64,000 nucleotides of DNA from DTBU01 sp964568845 (GCA_964568845.1 CAZMSC010000002.1:1-64000); one strand, 5' to 3'; shown: positions 36,496 to 46,259, numbered from the stretch's first letter. Notes: generated by a model not told the origin, from the sequence alone. Numbers and translations are program-made.

Positions 36496-38928
36496 ATGCC
36501 TCCGTCAACGCTTAAGGATAAACGTACCGTTTTCCCGTTTACTGCTTTTGTTGACCAGGAAGATTTGAAGCTTTCCCTCATACTCAACGCTATAAACCCT
36601 CAGATAGGTGGCGTCTTAATAAGAGGTGAGAAAGGCTCAGGTAAGAGTACCATAGTACGGGCCTTAGCCGATCTACTGCCGGAGATAAAAGTCGTGGATG
36701 GTTGTATTTTCAACTGCGACCCAGATAATCCAGCTGAAATGTGTGAAGAGTGTTTTAGAAGGTGGAAGGAGGGAGATATTAAAGTCGCCTTTAGAAAGAT
36801 GAAGGTTGTAACAATCCCCTTAGGCGTTACCGAAGATAGGCTTATCGGGACTTTAGATATAGAGCGAACGCTTAGAGAGGGTGTTAGAGTTTTCCAGCCT
36901 GGTCTGCTGGCTGAGGCCAATAGAAACATCATGTATATAGATGAAGTAAACCTTCTTCCAGATCACATAGTAGACGATATTTTGGACGCGGCGGCCTCAG
37001 GCTGGAACATAGTCGAGAGGGAGACGATATCCGTAGCTCACCCTTCGAGGTTTCTACTTGTTGGTACGATGAACCCTGAAGAAGGTGAGCTTAGACCACA
37101 GCTTTTAGATAGGTTTCCGCTATCGGCTACATCCACGTCTGTTAGAGATGAAGAATTAAGAGCTGAAGTAGTTAAGAGAAATTTGGAGTTTGAAGAAGAC
37201 CCTAAGGGATTTAGAGCGAAGTATGAACCCATGCAGGAGGAGCTTAGAAGAAGGATAATTGAAGCGCGGAGTATATTTTCGAAGGTTTTAATACCAAATT
37301 CCATAGTTAGACTCGTGGTGAGGCTTTGCATAGCGTTAGATGTCGATGGCCATAGACCCGACATAGTTATCCTCAAGACTGCAAAAACCCTAGCGGCTTT
37401 TGAAAACAAGTCGACAATCGAGGTTTCTCACGTAAGGAGGGCGGCACTTTTAGCGCTTATGCATAGGACGAGAAGCGGTGGTTTTAGAGAACCAGCCTCC
37501 CGCGAAGAGATTCTCAAGACTTTTGATCAATTGTACAACGAACTCTCTTGGGAGATAGTACGAGAAATCTCTCAACTCGCTGGTAGTAGGGAGTCCTGTG
37601 TGAAAGATAGTCCATCCGGTTTAAACTCTAAATTCGAGAGTAGCGGCTTAGGGGAAGCCAAATCCTCCACTGGCAGAGAAGAGAATGGAACAACCAGCCT
37701 ACGCTCTCGCAATTTGGAAAAGCGTGAAGTATCCGATGGCAAAGTTTCTAGAAGGAAGAACATTAGCCGGTTTTTTCAGCTGGTGAAAACCCCGCCTAAG
37801 GATGGAGTTAAGGTAAAGACTAAGCCTTCAGACGGTTTTAGGTCTGAAGAGCTAAAGGAGGTTAAAGACCTTATCACAGTCCTAGGAAATAAACCTATGG
37901 GTAAAGGGTTTTTCAGAGAGCGTATGTATGAAAGTGTTGGAGAGGTTAAAACTATAGCCTTACCGTTAACTTCTCAAAAATATGCTAGAAGAAAGACATT
38001 CTACCTCTCAGGTAGGAGAGCTCGAATGCTGATGTATGCTACAGTAGGTAGGTATGCTGGTTATGAAAGTTATAGGCGGGATTCTTCCACGAATTTGGCT
38101 CTAATTCCAACTGTTCAAACAGCCGTAGCGAATGCGCACATACGTAGTGGGCAAACCGGACGGTTGACTATAGACGTTGAACCTGAAGATTTAAAAGTTA
38201 AACTTCTATCTTCAAGATCCACTTTGACGATAATCTTCCTCTTGGATTTGAGCGATTCTATGGCCGACTACCTGCCAATTGTTTCAAAAGTTATACTTGG
38301 TCTCCATAGAGAAGCATACACTAAACGTGATAAAGTCGGCGTTGTGGCGTTTCAAGGGTTTAATGCCAACGTTGTCTCCCACCCGACTAGAAACCTTTTA
38401 GTTGTTGCTAGAAAAGTTAGACGTTTGAGGGCAAGCGGATACACTCCGCTCGCTAGGGGTCTTCAATCTTCTCTTGAGCTAATCAAGACCGAAAAGAGGA
38501 GAGATAAGAGTGCCCTTCCCATCGTAGTTCTCATAAGCGATGGAGCGGCAAACGTTCCTCTAAGTACGACCTTTGTAAGTCCATTCTATTTGGATAGTTT
38601 AAGGAGGGCATATGAAGATTCTATATCTGTTGCTAAAAACTTGGCTAGAATGCGTATACCCATAATCGCTATAACTCCTTTTGGAGAGTCACTCTACCAA
38701 GGGTTAAGTAGGTCTGGAGTCGAATTGCTCAGAACAATTGCGGATATAACTGGTGGAGGCTTTTACGTAGTTTCAATGCCCAAGCCTAAAGAGCTTGTGG
38801 AGCTTGTTAAGAAGAACGTTTTCCCCAGCTATACAACCGATGATGAAGTTAAAACGATGTCTAAAGTTGTTAAAGACGCCATTACACTGTTTAGAAGAGT
38901 AAATCTCAAGGAAGGATTAATTTATTAG
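36496..38928 (+). CDS. Fused ChlI/ChlD-like AAA+ and VWA protein
   Basis: This 810-residue protein joins a magnesium-chelatase ChlI-type AAA+ domain to a VWA domain. Walker A is GEKGSGKSTIVRAL near residue 44, followed by a Cys-rich insert (GCIFNCDPDNPAEMCEEC), Walker B IMYIDEVNLLPD near residue 150, and a sensor MNPEEGELRPQLLDRF. A low-complexity Ser/Lys-rich linker (residues 370-480) leads to the VWA domain with MIDAS DLSDSM near 590 and TPLARGL. No CobN/ChlH or tetrapyrrole gene is adjacent. It may drive insertion of a metal (for example for F430 or cobalamin) or act as a MoxR-like chaperone. Confidence 0.85.
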   Translation: MPPSTLKDKRTVFPFTAFVDQEDLKLSLILNAINPQIGGVLIRGEKGSGKSTIVRALADLLPEIKVVDGCIFNCDPDNPAEMCEECFRRWKEGDIKVAFRKMKVVTIPLGVTEDRLIGTLDIERTLREGVRVFQPGLLAEANRNIMYIDEVNLLPDHIVDDILDAAASGWNIVERETISVAHPSRFLLVGTMNPEEGELRPQLLDRFPLSATSTSVRDEELRAEVVKRNLEFEEDPKGFRAKYEPMQEELRRRIIEARSIFSKVLIPNSIVRLVVRLCIALDVDGHRPDIVILKTAKTLAAFENKSTIEVSHVRRAALLALMHRTRSGGFREPASREEILKTFDQLYNELSWEIVREISQLAGSRESCVKDSPSGLNSKFESSGLGEAKSSTGREENGTTSLRSRNLEKREVSDGKVSRRKNISRFFQLVKTPPKDGVKVKTKPSDGFRSEELKEVKDLITVLGNKPMGKGFFRERMYESVGEVKTIALPLTSQKYARRKTFYLSGRRARMLMYATVGRYAGYESYRRDSSTNLALIPTVQTAVANAHIRSGQTGRLTIDVEPEDLKVKLLSSRSTLTIIFLLDLSDSMADYLPIVSKVILGLHREAYTKRDKVGVVAFQGFNANVVSHPTRNLLVVARKVRRLRASGYTPLARGLQSSLELIKTEKRRDKSALPIVVLISDGAANVPLSTTFVSPFYLDSLRRAYEDSISVAKNLARMRIPIIAITPFGESLYQGLSRSGVELLRTIADITGGGFYVVSMPKPKELVELVKKNVFPSYTTDDEVKTMSKVVKDAITLFRRVNLKEGLIY

Positions 38929-39006
38929 ACCCGAATCGGCGCGTCATGTTAAACCTGTTAGAAAAACATTTTAACATAGGTTTACTGGAGTATTTTCTGA
39001 GCATTT

Positions 39007-39990
39007 ATGGAGTATGGTATAGCCGTAGATTTAGGTGCAACAAATATTAGAGTTGCCGCTGGTACTGCTAAAGGTGAATTCCTAGCAAGAGTTTCCGCAC
39101 GTACGAATCTATTTGAAGGTGCCGAGGCAATAAGTCTCCAAGTAATATCGATGATACGGAGGCTTCAAGATGAAGCTGGACTTGATCCCAGGGATATGGT
39201 CGGCATAGGCGTTGGTGCTTTCGGCCCTCAGGATCCCGTGAGGGGTGGTATTGTAAAACCTGCCAATGCGCCCTACGAGTTCATACCAATTAGAAAGCCT
39301 CTGGAGGAGGCTTTTAAGGTTCTGGTAGAGGTCTACAACGACTGCGTAATATCTGTTATCGGGGAGAAGTTTTACGGTTTAGGTAGAGGTGCAGATAACA
39401 TCGTCTATATAACCATAAGTACAGGGATAGGTGCTGGTGTTTACGTTGACGGCCGCCTGCTCTTAGGTAAAGATGGAAATGCCCATGAAATAGGCCACAT
39501 AGTAGTAGACTGCGAGAGAAGACTTATCTGCGGATGTGGTAAACGTGGACACTGGGAGGCCTATTGCTCAGGGCGCAACATACCGAACTTTGCAAAGCTT
39601 ATAATTGAAACTCAAAAAAGATTTGAAGATTTCAGGAAAAGCTACCTATGGGGGGCTTCAAATAACAGTTTAAACGGTATAACCGCTAAGTCCGTCTATG
39701 ATGGGGCTAAAATGGGTGACGAACTTTGCATAGACATAGTGGAAAGTATCGGCGTTTTAAACTCTATGGGTGTAGCCTCTGCCATAAACGTTTACGACCC
39801 AGACCTCGTGACGTTGGGCGGGGCGGTTACGCTTAACAATATTGAGCAAGTTTTAAATCCGATAAGACAGCACTTTAAAGAATACATAGTCAATAGGGAA
39901 GCTGAAATAGCTGTAACACCTTTAGGTGATGAGATAGGGCTTTACGGTGCATTAGCCACGGCTTTCAGACTTCATAGAGATAAAGTCTAA
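39007..39990 (+). CDS. ROK family sugar kinase
   Basis: This 327-residue protein is an ATP-dependent glucokinase-like ROK kinase. It has the phosphate-binding DLGATNIRVAAG, STGIGAGVYVDGRLLLG and EIGHIVVD, and a zinc motif CGCGKRGHWEAYCSG near residue 178. It probably phosphorylates glucose or a related hexose in glycan use. Its TAA overlaps the stop of the convergent ttuA by 3 bases. ATG 39007 is the start. Confidence 0.93.
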   Translation: MEYGIAVDLGATNIRVAAGTAKGEFLARVSARTNLFEGAEAISLQVISMIRRLQDEAGLDPRDMVGIGVGAFGPQDPVRGGIVKPANAPYEFIPIRKPLEEAFKVLVEVYNDCVISVIGEKFYGLGRGADNIVYITISTGIGAGVYVDGRLLLGKDGNAHEIGHIVVDCERRLICGCGKRGHWEAYCSGRNIPNFAKLIIETQKRFEDFRKSYLWGASNNSLNGITAKSVYDGAKMGDELCIDIVESIGVLNSMGVASAINVYDPDLVTLGGAVTLNNIEQVLNPIRQHFKEYIVNREAEIAVTPLGDEIGLYGALATAFRLHRDKV

Positions 39991-40916
39991 ACTTTAAGCT
40001 TCACTAAAATTTCGCAGGCTTTACATAGATCGCCTGTAGCTGGGCTTCCGCAGATTCTGCACTTTCTAACTTGTGGGAATTCTAAACTCCGCTTAAGATT
40101 ATTGGCTATTTCTTCAAAACTCTTTAGCAAAGTGAACATTATACCTGGGTGTCTACTTTCCAACCGGTTGATTAAAACTCTAATGTCAGATCTGAGAGAT
40201 GAGCCGGTGTAGGGGCATTGCGTAGGTTGGAATTTAAAGTCCATGAGAGCGGCGTAAAGCGACACCTCTCTTTCAGGTATTAGAACCATCGGCTTAACCC
40301 GAGTAGGAATTTCTGAAAACCTACTTTCCGTCACTGAGCCTGAGGTTATAAACCTGTATAAGTCTCCGTGAGCTAGGTTGAGCATATACGTCTGAATGAC
40401 GTCGTCAAGATTGTGGGCTGTGGCTATTTTATTAAGATTAAGTTCTTCAGATGCTATATTCAATGCTTTACGTCGTAAAATACCGCAGTAGATGCATGGT
40501 CTAGGTTTAAGGTTCTTCTCTGAAGCTATTTTAACAAGTTCGTCAAGCGTTAAGCCGAAGAGCTTTTTGAAGCTGTAGATGTAGTGTGGAATTTTAAGCT
40601 TTCTACATGCTTCGGAAGCTATTTTTAAAGCCGCTCTTCTATAGCCTTTTATACCTTCATCTATTGTGATCGCTATGAGCTCAGCCTTTGGAAAACCAGC
40701 CTCAACCTTGGACAAGATGTGTAGCAGTGTTAAACTGTCTTTCCCTCCCGAGATGGCCAATCCTATCTTATCGTCTGGATTAAACATTTTATAGCGTTTT
40801 ATCGCTAGACGTACCCTATCCTCTATGGATTTTGAGAAGTGCTTACGACATAGGGCTTCACCAGAATACATCCTCCTGTAAACTGCTGCTTCACCGCACC
40901 TCTGACATTTAAGCAA
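39987..40916 (-). CDS. ttuA: TtuA/NcsA-type tRNA thiolation enzyme
   Basis: This family adds sulfur to tRNA uridine (U54 by TtuA, U34 by NcsA). The 309-residue protein has N- and C-terminal zinc ribbons (CQRCGEAAVYRRMYSGEALC and CRICGSPATGDLCKAC), a PP-loop ATPase motif ISGGKDSLTLLH near residue 55, and the catalytic PCIYCGILRRKAL. The three Cys positions that hold the 4Fe-4S cluster in relatives are present. The start is TTG 40916, with no good alternative. Likely first gene of a minus-strand stretch with the M50 protease and nucleotidyltransferase genes upstream. Confidence 0.9.
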   Translation of the reverse strand: MLKCQRCGEAAVYRRMYSGEALCRKHFSKSIEDRVRLAIKRYKMFNPDDKIGLAISGGKDSLTLLHILSKVEAGFPKAELIAITIDEGIKGYRRAALKIASEACRKLKIPHYIYSFKKLFGLTLDELVKIASEKNLKPRPCIYCGILRRKALNIASEELNLNKIATAHNLDDVIQTYMLNLAHGDLYRFITSGSVTESRFSEIPTRVKPMVLIPEREVSLYAALMDFKFQPTQCPYTGSSLRSDIRVLINRLESRHPGIMFTLLKSFEEIANNLKRSLEFPQVRKCRICGSPATGDLCKACEILVKLKV

Positions 40917-40935
40917 TAGCGCTCACCAATTCATG

Positions 40936-42108
40936 TCAACTTAAAATTCTAAAACTTAGAAACGTTAAACCTATGTTTAATAGTAGGAGGCCAAGTGCAA
41001 AGGCGTTTAAGCATAATGTTGCGGTTTTACGTAGTACACGGTTTTTTACTTTAGCTAAAAATACGTCTACGAATCCATATCCATCCAAGGGGTATACTGG
41101 TAACATATTGAATATCGCGAATGCGATGTTTATATTACACATATACATTAAAATCAGATATCCCGTAAATGTTACGGGTCTGGGTAATAGGTCTCCGAAG
41201 ATTGATGGACTATAGGGATATGCGTAGAACCTCACGTTTAAACTCCTGTTGGACTCACCTATGGAAACGTTAAAAACACCTTTATCGGTTTTAATGATCA
41301 GGTTATCTGTTATATTCAATCTGCTGAGTTCTTTCAGCGGATTCTGATATGGCGTTATGAACGGTATTGAAGGCTTAGTTAACCCCAATCTAACGCCATT
41401 TATCTCACTTATGATGCTCCAGCTGTCTAAGCCGAGCTTATACAATGGGCTGTCTGGACTTACACTGTAGACTAGAAGGCCCTGAGGCTGTTGGAAGAGC
41501 ACGTTCAAAACTATAAGTGTTATGAACGCTACTGCTAGGTTTGCTGAAGGGCCTGACGACACTATCCTAAGCTTAGATAGAGATTTAGACTTCTTGAAAG
41601 CCTCTTCATTCGGTTCAACAAATCCTCCAAATACTATTAATGCTAAGAGTAGTCCAGAAGATTCAACTGGTATGTTTTCAAGTCTGGCTACGACTCCATG
41701 CATCATTTCATGTACGGTGAGTCCTACGAGAATTGCTGGTAGAATGTAAAGTAGAGGCTCAAAACCCACTGTTATACCCGGCAGTATTGGCACCAATCCT
41801 ATAGCTTCCTCAGACCTTATGAGTAGTTTAAATATGTTTCCTGTGAGCGTATAGGTTGAAAACAGCATCAGTCCAAATGCTAAAAATACGCTGAGTGTCG
41901 AATAATACCTCCAGAACTCTTTAAACTCATTTGACAGGTCGTCGAGGAGTTTGTTGAATTTTGCCGTCCTATATATGATTATGAAGGGTTTAACGTAGAG
42001 ATTTTTCCTATCCAACCTCAATACCTTAGCGATCACATAAACCGCAAGCCAAAACGCTACAATGAGCACCAAATACATTCCGGTGCGTATGTATATGTTT
42101 AAGCTCAA
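40936..42108 (-). CDS. Site-2 protease (M50) family membrane metalloprotease
   Basis: This 390-residue polytopic protein has the zinc motif HEMMHGVVARLE near residue 133 and the third-ligand LPVYPLDGYGF near residue 335. About six hydrophobic segments are visible, and a PDZ-like region (LVYSVSPDSPLYKLGL) lies between the two metal motifs. Such proteases cut within membranes, often to release regulators. It overlaps the upstream nucleotidyltransferase gene by 4 nt. Confidence 0.88.
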   Translation of the reverse strand: MSLNIYIRTGMYLVLIVAFWLAVYVIAKVLRLDRKNLYVKPFIIIYRTAKFNKLLDDLSNEFKEFWRYYSTLSVFLAFGLMLFSTYTLTGNIFKLLIRSEEAIGLVPILPGITVGFEPLLYILPAILVGLTVHEMMHGVVARLENIPVESSGLLLALIVFGGFVEPNEEAFKKSKSLSKLRIVSSGPSANLAVAFITLIVLNVLFQQPQGLLVYSVSPDSPLYKLGLDSWSIISEINGVRLGLTKPSIPFITPYQNPLKELSRLNITDNLIIKTDKGVFNVSIGESNRSLNVRFYAYPYSPSIFGDLLPRPVTFTGYLILMYMCNINIAFAIFNMLPVYPLDGYGFVDVFLAKVKNRVLRKTATLCLNAFALGLLLLNIGLTFLSFRILS

Positions 42109-42821
42109 AACCTCAACCTCCTCCTAGCTGGAGGGTTTTTAGAGACAATTTCCTCAAAAACGCTTTCAAAATTATCCCCCTCGGTTAAAAGCCTTTTGAC
42201 GAATAAACCTGTCCTACCATGTTCATCCCTCTTCTTTAAAACCCTCACCCGTTCTTTAACGACGTCTATGCTTACGCCGAGTTCTCTAGCCACTTCAGAC
42301 TCAAACCCCTCAATCGGATATTCAAGATGACCATTAGCTGTAGGTTTGATGAATGTAAGCCTTTTAGTGCATCCGGGCACTCTCAAGTCTTCCCTCAATT
42401 CTTTAAGCCCCATCATACCGCCGAATCTGTAGAATTCAAGCTCCCTAGCTCTAAAACTCAGAAGTGGAAACGTTACAGAGGTCTTCTCTCGAAAGTCCAA
42501 ATATATGTGGGCTTTAGGAGTATTGCTTGGGGTTGCCTGCGTTAAAACCCTACTGAAAATATTAAAGCCTCTAATAAGTAGGCACGTTTCTACGACATGA
42601 CTTGAAACAGGCTGAAGGATAACGACATCAACATCGCTGTCTTCATCAACATCCCCCCTAGCCACACTTCCATGAATAAATCCCCTGATATTAAAGCTTT
42701 CTAAAGCTTCAAGTAGCTTAATAGCCTCTACTCTAAGCCTTCTCAGAATCAGCCACCTTTCAGCCGAATATAAAACCTCTAGGACTTCCCTTAGTTTAAG
42801 AGGCTTCTCAGCCATTTCCAA
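42105..42821 (-). CDS. Nucleotidyltransferase-domain protein
   Basis: This 238-residue protein has a pol-beta-like nucleotidyltransferase motif IHGSVARGDVDEDSDVDVVI near residue 48, where the two Asp of DSDVD and the Gly-Ser-Asp pattern would bind Mg2+ and nucleotide. The C-terminal half is unrecognised apart from a winged-helix-like YPIEGFESEVARELG. The substrate is unknown; it is not a simple MNT antitoxin because no HEPN gene is adjacent. ATG 42821 and 42815 are both possible starts. Confidence 0.82.
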   Translation of the reverse strand: MEMAEKPLKLREVLEVLYSAERWLILRRLRVEAIKLLEALESFNIRGFIHGSVARGDVDEDSDVDVVILQPVSSHVVETCLLIRGFNIFSRVLTQATPSNTPKAHIYLDFREKTSVTFPLLSFRARELEFYRFGGMMGLKELREDLRVPGCTKRLTFIKPTANGHLEYPIEGFESEVARELGVSIDVVKERVRVLKKRDEHGRTGLFVKRLLTEGDNFESVFEEIVSKNPPARRRLRF

Positions 42822-43024
42822 AATTAATTATGATAAAATTCTCCTAATAAGGTTAGCCTGTACACATACGTTTAAGATGCTTTTTTCTATTTATAGGATG
42901 AAGAGTTTTTCGAATAAAGCCTCACTGATTAAACTCTAAATGTAGAAACTCAAGTAAGCTTTAAAGTGAAGCCCATCGTCCTATCAGCCCCCCCGTCCTT
43001 TCCCCTTTTCCGTTATGGGAAAGG

Positions 43025-43030
43025 TATAAA
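43025..43030 (+). promoter_or_regulatory. TATA box of the KH-domain gene
   Basis: TATAAA, about 28 nt before 43053, explains why upstream in-frame codons (GTG 42966) are not the start. Confidence 0.5.
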
Positions 43031-43070
43031 GCTTCGAGTTTTCTCTTTTAAAGGGGGAGTGTTAAGAGTT

Positions 43071-43637
43071 ATGGGCGTCTTCAGGGTGAGGATTCCGATT
43101 AGTAGAGTTGGCGTTTTGATAGGAGCTAAAGGTGAAGTTAAACGTACTATTGAAGAAAAGTGTCATGTTAAACTTAACATAGATAGTTCATCTGGTGATG
43201 TTGAAATATCGTCTATTGACAATGGAGATATTTTAAGCCCGCTTGTGGCTAAGAACGTGGTTTTAGCCATAGGCCGTGGCTTCAGCCCTGAGAGAGCGCT
43301 CAGACTTTTAGAGGAGGATACGATGTTTGAGATTGTAGATCTTCGAAATGATTTTGGTTTGAATGAGAATGCCGTTAGAAGAATTCAGGGTAGAATCATA
43401 GGACGTGAAGGTAAGGCTAGAAAGATGATAGAAGAACTCACGGGTGTATATGTATCCGTTTATGGTAATACTGTCGCTTTAATAGGTAAAAGCCCTTGGT
43501 TTGAACTCGCTAAAGAAGCCATTCAAATGCTCATAGACGGTCGTCAACACAGCACAGTCTATAAACACCTTACTAAGGAGCGTAGGAGAATTAAAAGACT
43601 TGAAATGGATATTTGGAAGAAACCGGGCGAAGAGTAA
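43071..43637 (+). CDS. KH-domain RNA-binding protein (Krr1/Pno1-like)
   Basis: This protein of about 188 residues has two KH domains: the first begins VFRVRIPISRVGVLIGAKGE and the second has RRIQGRIIGREGKARKMIEE. The pair matches the archaeal Pno1/Krr1-type ribosome-assembly factor that binds 16S rRNA. The frame extends to GTG 42966, but a TATA box at 43025-43030 and a GGGGGAG Shine-Dalgarno (43053-43059) favour ATG 43071 (or GTG 43059). It converges on the amidohydrolase gene. Confidence 0.9.
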   Translation: MGVFRVRIPISRVGVLIGAKGEVKRTIEEKCHVKLNIDSSSGDVEISSIDNGDILSPLVAKNVVLAIGRGFSPERALRLLEEDTMFEIVDLRNDFGLNENAVRRIQGRIIGREGKARKMIEELTGVYVSVYGNTVALIGKSPWFELAKEAIQMLIDGRQHSTVYKHLTKERRRIKRLEMDIWKKPGEE

Positions 43638-43642
43638 AAAAC

Positions 43643-44383
43643 CTAGATTTTCAATATTCTAAGTATGTTCTTCCCCAGGATATTCTCCTCATCCATCGGA
43701 TTTAACTTTAGAGCCTTTATTTTTTCAAGTTCTCTCTTCGCGAAACTTACGGTGTCCGGCTCTTCATGCGGTCCATCTGTACCAAATATTATACGATTTG
43801 AACCTACCTTTTGAACAGCTTCCCTTATCTTATGGGCCAGTAGAACCCCGCTCGTATCCAGATATATGTTTTCATATGTGGATGCCAAGTTTATGAACTG
43901 GTCTATGAGTTTTTCATCCGTAGATAGGTACTTTCCGAAGTGTGCAACTATCATCTTGACCTTTGGAAACTTTTCAACCATACGTTTGACATCTGAATAC
44001 CTTCCTACGCAATCTATTAGACAGGGCACTTCAAGCTTCTCAGCCAATTCTATAACAGGATCTACGACGTATTCAGCTATCGTATACTCTCCAGCGTGAA
44101 CTTTGATTCCTTTAAATCCAAGCCTCACCACGGCGTCTACAATCTCATCGTTGACAGCTTTCTCAAAACTTGGAATAGCGTAAACGTAGGGTATTAATCT
44201 ACCTGGAAACTTTCTACAGGCTTCAAGAGCCATCTCTATCGAACGTTTGGTTGAGGTGCTCATTGCGAAAACCACGGAAACATCTATACCGACAGCATCC
44301 ATAGTATAGACTATTGTTTCGGGACTATACTCGGTCCTGCTGACGTCACCATGTTTCAAATGAACATGGGAATCTACGATCAG
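43643..44383 (-). CDS. Amidohydrolase family protein, probable CTG start
   Basis: This 246-residue TIM-barrel metal hydrolase (Amidohydro_2) has IVDSHVHLKHGD at the N-terminus with HxH, MIVAHFGKYL, and IIFGTDGPHEEPD near residue 215. The family usually starts MIVDSHVHL; here the codon before IVDSHVH is CTG (44383), with GAGGGGAT 4 nt upstream. The upstream ATG (44440) lies above a TATA-like TTTAAG near 44418, so it is unlikely to be transcribed. It is paralogous in fold to the interrupted amidohydrolase at 30049-30849. Confidence 0.85.
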   Translation of the reverse strand: MIVDSHVHLKHGDVSRTEYSPETIVYTMDAVGIDVSVVFAMSTSTKRSIEMALEACRKFPGRLIPYVYAIPSFEKAVNDEIVDAVVRLGFKGIKVHAGEYTIAEYVVDPVIELAEKLEVPCLIDCVGRYSDVKRMVEKFPKVKMIVAHFGKYLSTDEKLIDQFINLASTYENIYLDTSGVLLAHKIREAVQKVGSNRIIFGTDGPHEEPDTVSFAKRELEKIKALKLNPMDEENILGKNILRILKI

Positions 44384-44722
44384 AACAATCCCCTCAAGTA
44401 TAAGTAAAATGTGACGCTTAAAGATAATCTTAACCGTCATAGATCAGAACCTTCGCAGAAGGCTCCTGGCTAATCTGTATAACTTATTAACGGGTTTTCG
44501 ACTTGCATGACTCTGAGGATTTTTGAACCATGTAACGTTTTAATTTGACGGTATTAGAAACTGTCCCTTTCGTTGGAGGTATAAAGGCTTTATATTTGTC
44601 TTGACATGAAAAAAGAATTATAAGCTTCCAATACAAATACCAAATGCTATTGACGAAACCATTTGGGAAGTAAAAACAAACTTATCAGGTAGAAATTTTC
44701 CCTCAGGATTTCACAATAGTGC
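44384..44722. other. Non-coding region
   Basis: About 340 bases with AT-rich stretches and no long frame. TATA-like runs occur at 44580-44600, but no RNA gene or repeat is seen. Confidence 0.4.
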
Positions 44723-45067
44723 TCAGCTAACCCCTTCAAAGTCATTCTTACTCCCTATTTTTACAAGGTATATCCTACCCTTCTTGAGATGTATTCCGAT
44801 TTTGTTTTTAAGTTTCAAGTAGTTTCGTGCGGAAGATAATAGTGGAGCCATCTGTCTAGGGCTCAGCTCTAACCCCTCTATTTTCAACTCGACAAACGAC
44901 TCCTCTGAATTTAGAAAATCGTTTAACAACTTTTTCCAGAATCCCCTAGGCACTTTTCTTTTAACAAACGACTTCTTCAGCATTTGCTTTGTCTCCTCGT
45001 CTACTGGTACAAATTTGTACTGTAGATTTAAGTTATATATCTGCTCTTCCTTATTTTTCAATTTCAT
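44723..45067 (-). CDS. Small conserved-looking protein of unknown function
   Basis: This Lys-rich protein of about 114 residues (KRKVPRGFWKKLLNDFL, PLLSSARNYLKLKN) is basic and mostly alpha-helical in appearance. No family is recognised. The frame also opens at ATG 45088, but a GGGGGAAAT Shine-Dalgarno lies directly before ATG 45067, which is preferred. It stands alone between AT-rich regions and could be a nucleic-acid-binding protein. Confidence 0.6.
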   Translation of the reverse strand: MKLKNKEEQIYNLNLQYKFVPVDEETKQMLKKSFVKRKVPRGFWKKLLNDFLNSEESFVELKIEGLELSPRQMAPLLSSARNYLKLKNKIGIHLKKGRIYLVKIGSKNDFEGVS

Positions 45068-45356
45068 ATTTCCCCCTTTGCCTGTCATCTAGTCTAGGGT
45101 ATAGAACCCCTTTAATAGGAGGATCCCCTTTAAATGTAAATGGGCTAATTCGGTAACATACATCCTATACATATTGGTGAAAAACTTCCATAAAAGTTTT
45201 GTAAGGAATTTTCACAATCTTTTCTAGTTTAAATTGGAAAAAATCTAAAATTTACATATAAACCCTACAAGCTTCTATTTTACAGAAAATTAACACTAAA
45301 GATATTCCTGTGATGTCCTTGAAAATACTTGGTTAAATGATAGATTTCGAGAAATA

Positions 45357-46040
45357 CTAATCTTCTATGTAGATATACCCCGTTTCAGTTCTCCCCATTC
45401 TCATATAGCTAGTTATGAAACCCCAGTGCATATAGTTCGCCTTACCATATACTGTCCAGTAGTTTATGTAAACCCCCTTTATACCGTTCTCAAGCATGAC
45501 TACAACAGTGTAGGTTTTCCCAATCCTAACGCCTGTGAATATGGCTTGAGAATGCCATTGATTTGGAGCTATTGGAACTTCTACCAAAGGCTCAGCCACT
45601 CCAAGCTCCCAGATCATTGCAAACCCCTTCGGAGCTAGTGTAGGCTTGTCATAGAATGCTAAATCCACAATTAGGTAGCCAGCCTCCCAAGCTGTAGGAG
45701 CCTCTACGAAGACTGCTGTAATGTTTGCATCTCCTTCGAGTGTTAAAGTCGTGAAGGGTGATGAGCTGTAGTTTATGAAGTTTATATGCCAATGGTCAAA
45801 CTCAAAACCGTTGTAGACGTCTGCAACCTGGAGCGTTATGGTTGTTCCCCGCTTCACAGTATAAACTCCGGGAAGAGGAAACGTAAGACCACCTGGCGTA
45901 GCCTCGATCTTGAGAGTTACATATTCTTCAGATGTTGAGCTAAACCATGGGACGAACGGTTCTTCTCCGAAAGAAGCGGAGGCCACAATTAATCCTAGTG
46001 TTACTACGATCAGAAGTCCGACTGTGGATTTCAAATTCAT
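45357..46040 (-). CDS. Secreted protein with InlB-type B-repeat domain
   Basis: This protein of about 227 residues has an N-terminal signal peptide (LLIVVTLGLIVASASF) and a region FEFDHWHINFINYSSSPFTT followed by GDANITAVFVE, characteristic of divergent InlB B-repeat beta domains on cell-surface proteins. The rest is beta-rich and unrecognised. Its role may be adhesion or glycan contact outside the cell. ATG 46040 is preferred over GTG 46046 because a TATATATA-like run lies about 30 nt upstream (about 46065-46075). Confidence 0.75.
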   Translation of the reverse strand: MNLKSTVGLLIVVTLGLIVASASFGEEPFVPWFSSTSEEYVTLKIEATPGGLTFPLPGVYTVKRGTTITLQVADVYNGFEFDHWHINFINYSSSPFTTLTLEGDANITAVFVEAPTAWEAGYLIVDLAFYDKPTLAPKGFAMIWELGVAEPLVEVPIAPNQWHSQAIFTGVRIGKTYTVVVMLENGIKGVYINYWTVYGKANYMHWGFITSYMRMGRTETGYIYIED

Positions 46041-46259
46041 AACCACAAGATGTTAATGTGATCTTCCTATATATACTTTAACATTCTCCAGACATATGGC
46101 ACACGACATATTACTGCTATATTTTCAAAAAAGTAGTTTCCCTGTTAAAATAGTGATATGTATCATGTTAAAAGGTTTATCTGGTGGCATGTACTGTTGT
46201 TATACAACTCCAACTAAACTATGAATCGCTTCTATGGAGGATTGAAAGGAGGCTTAAAC

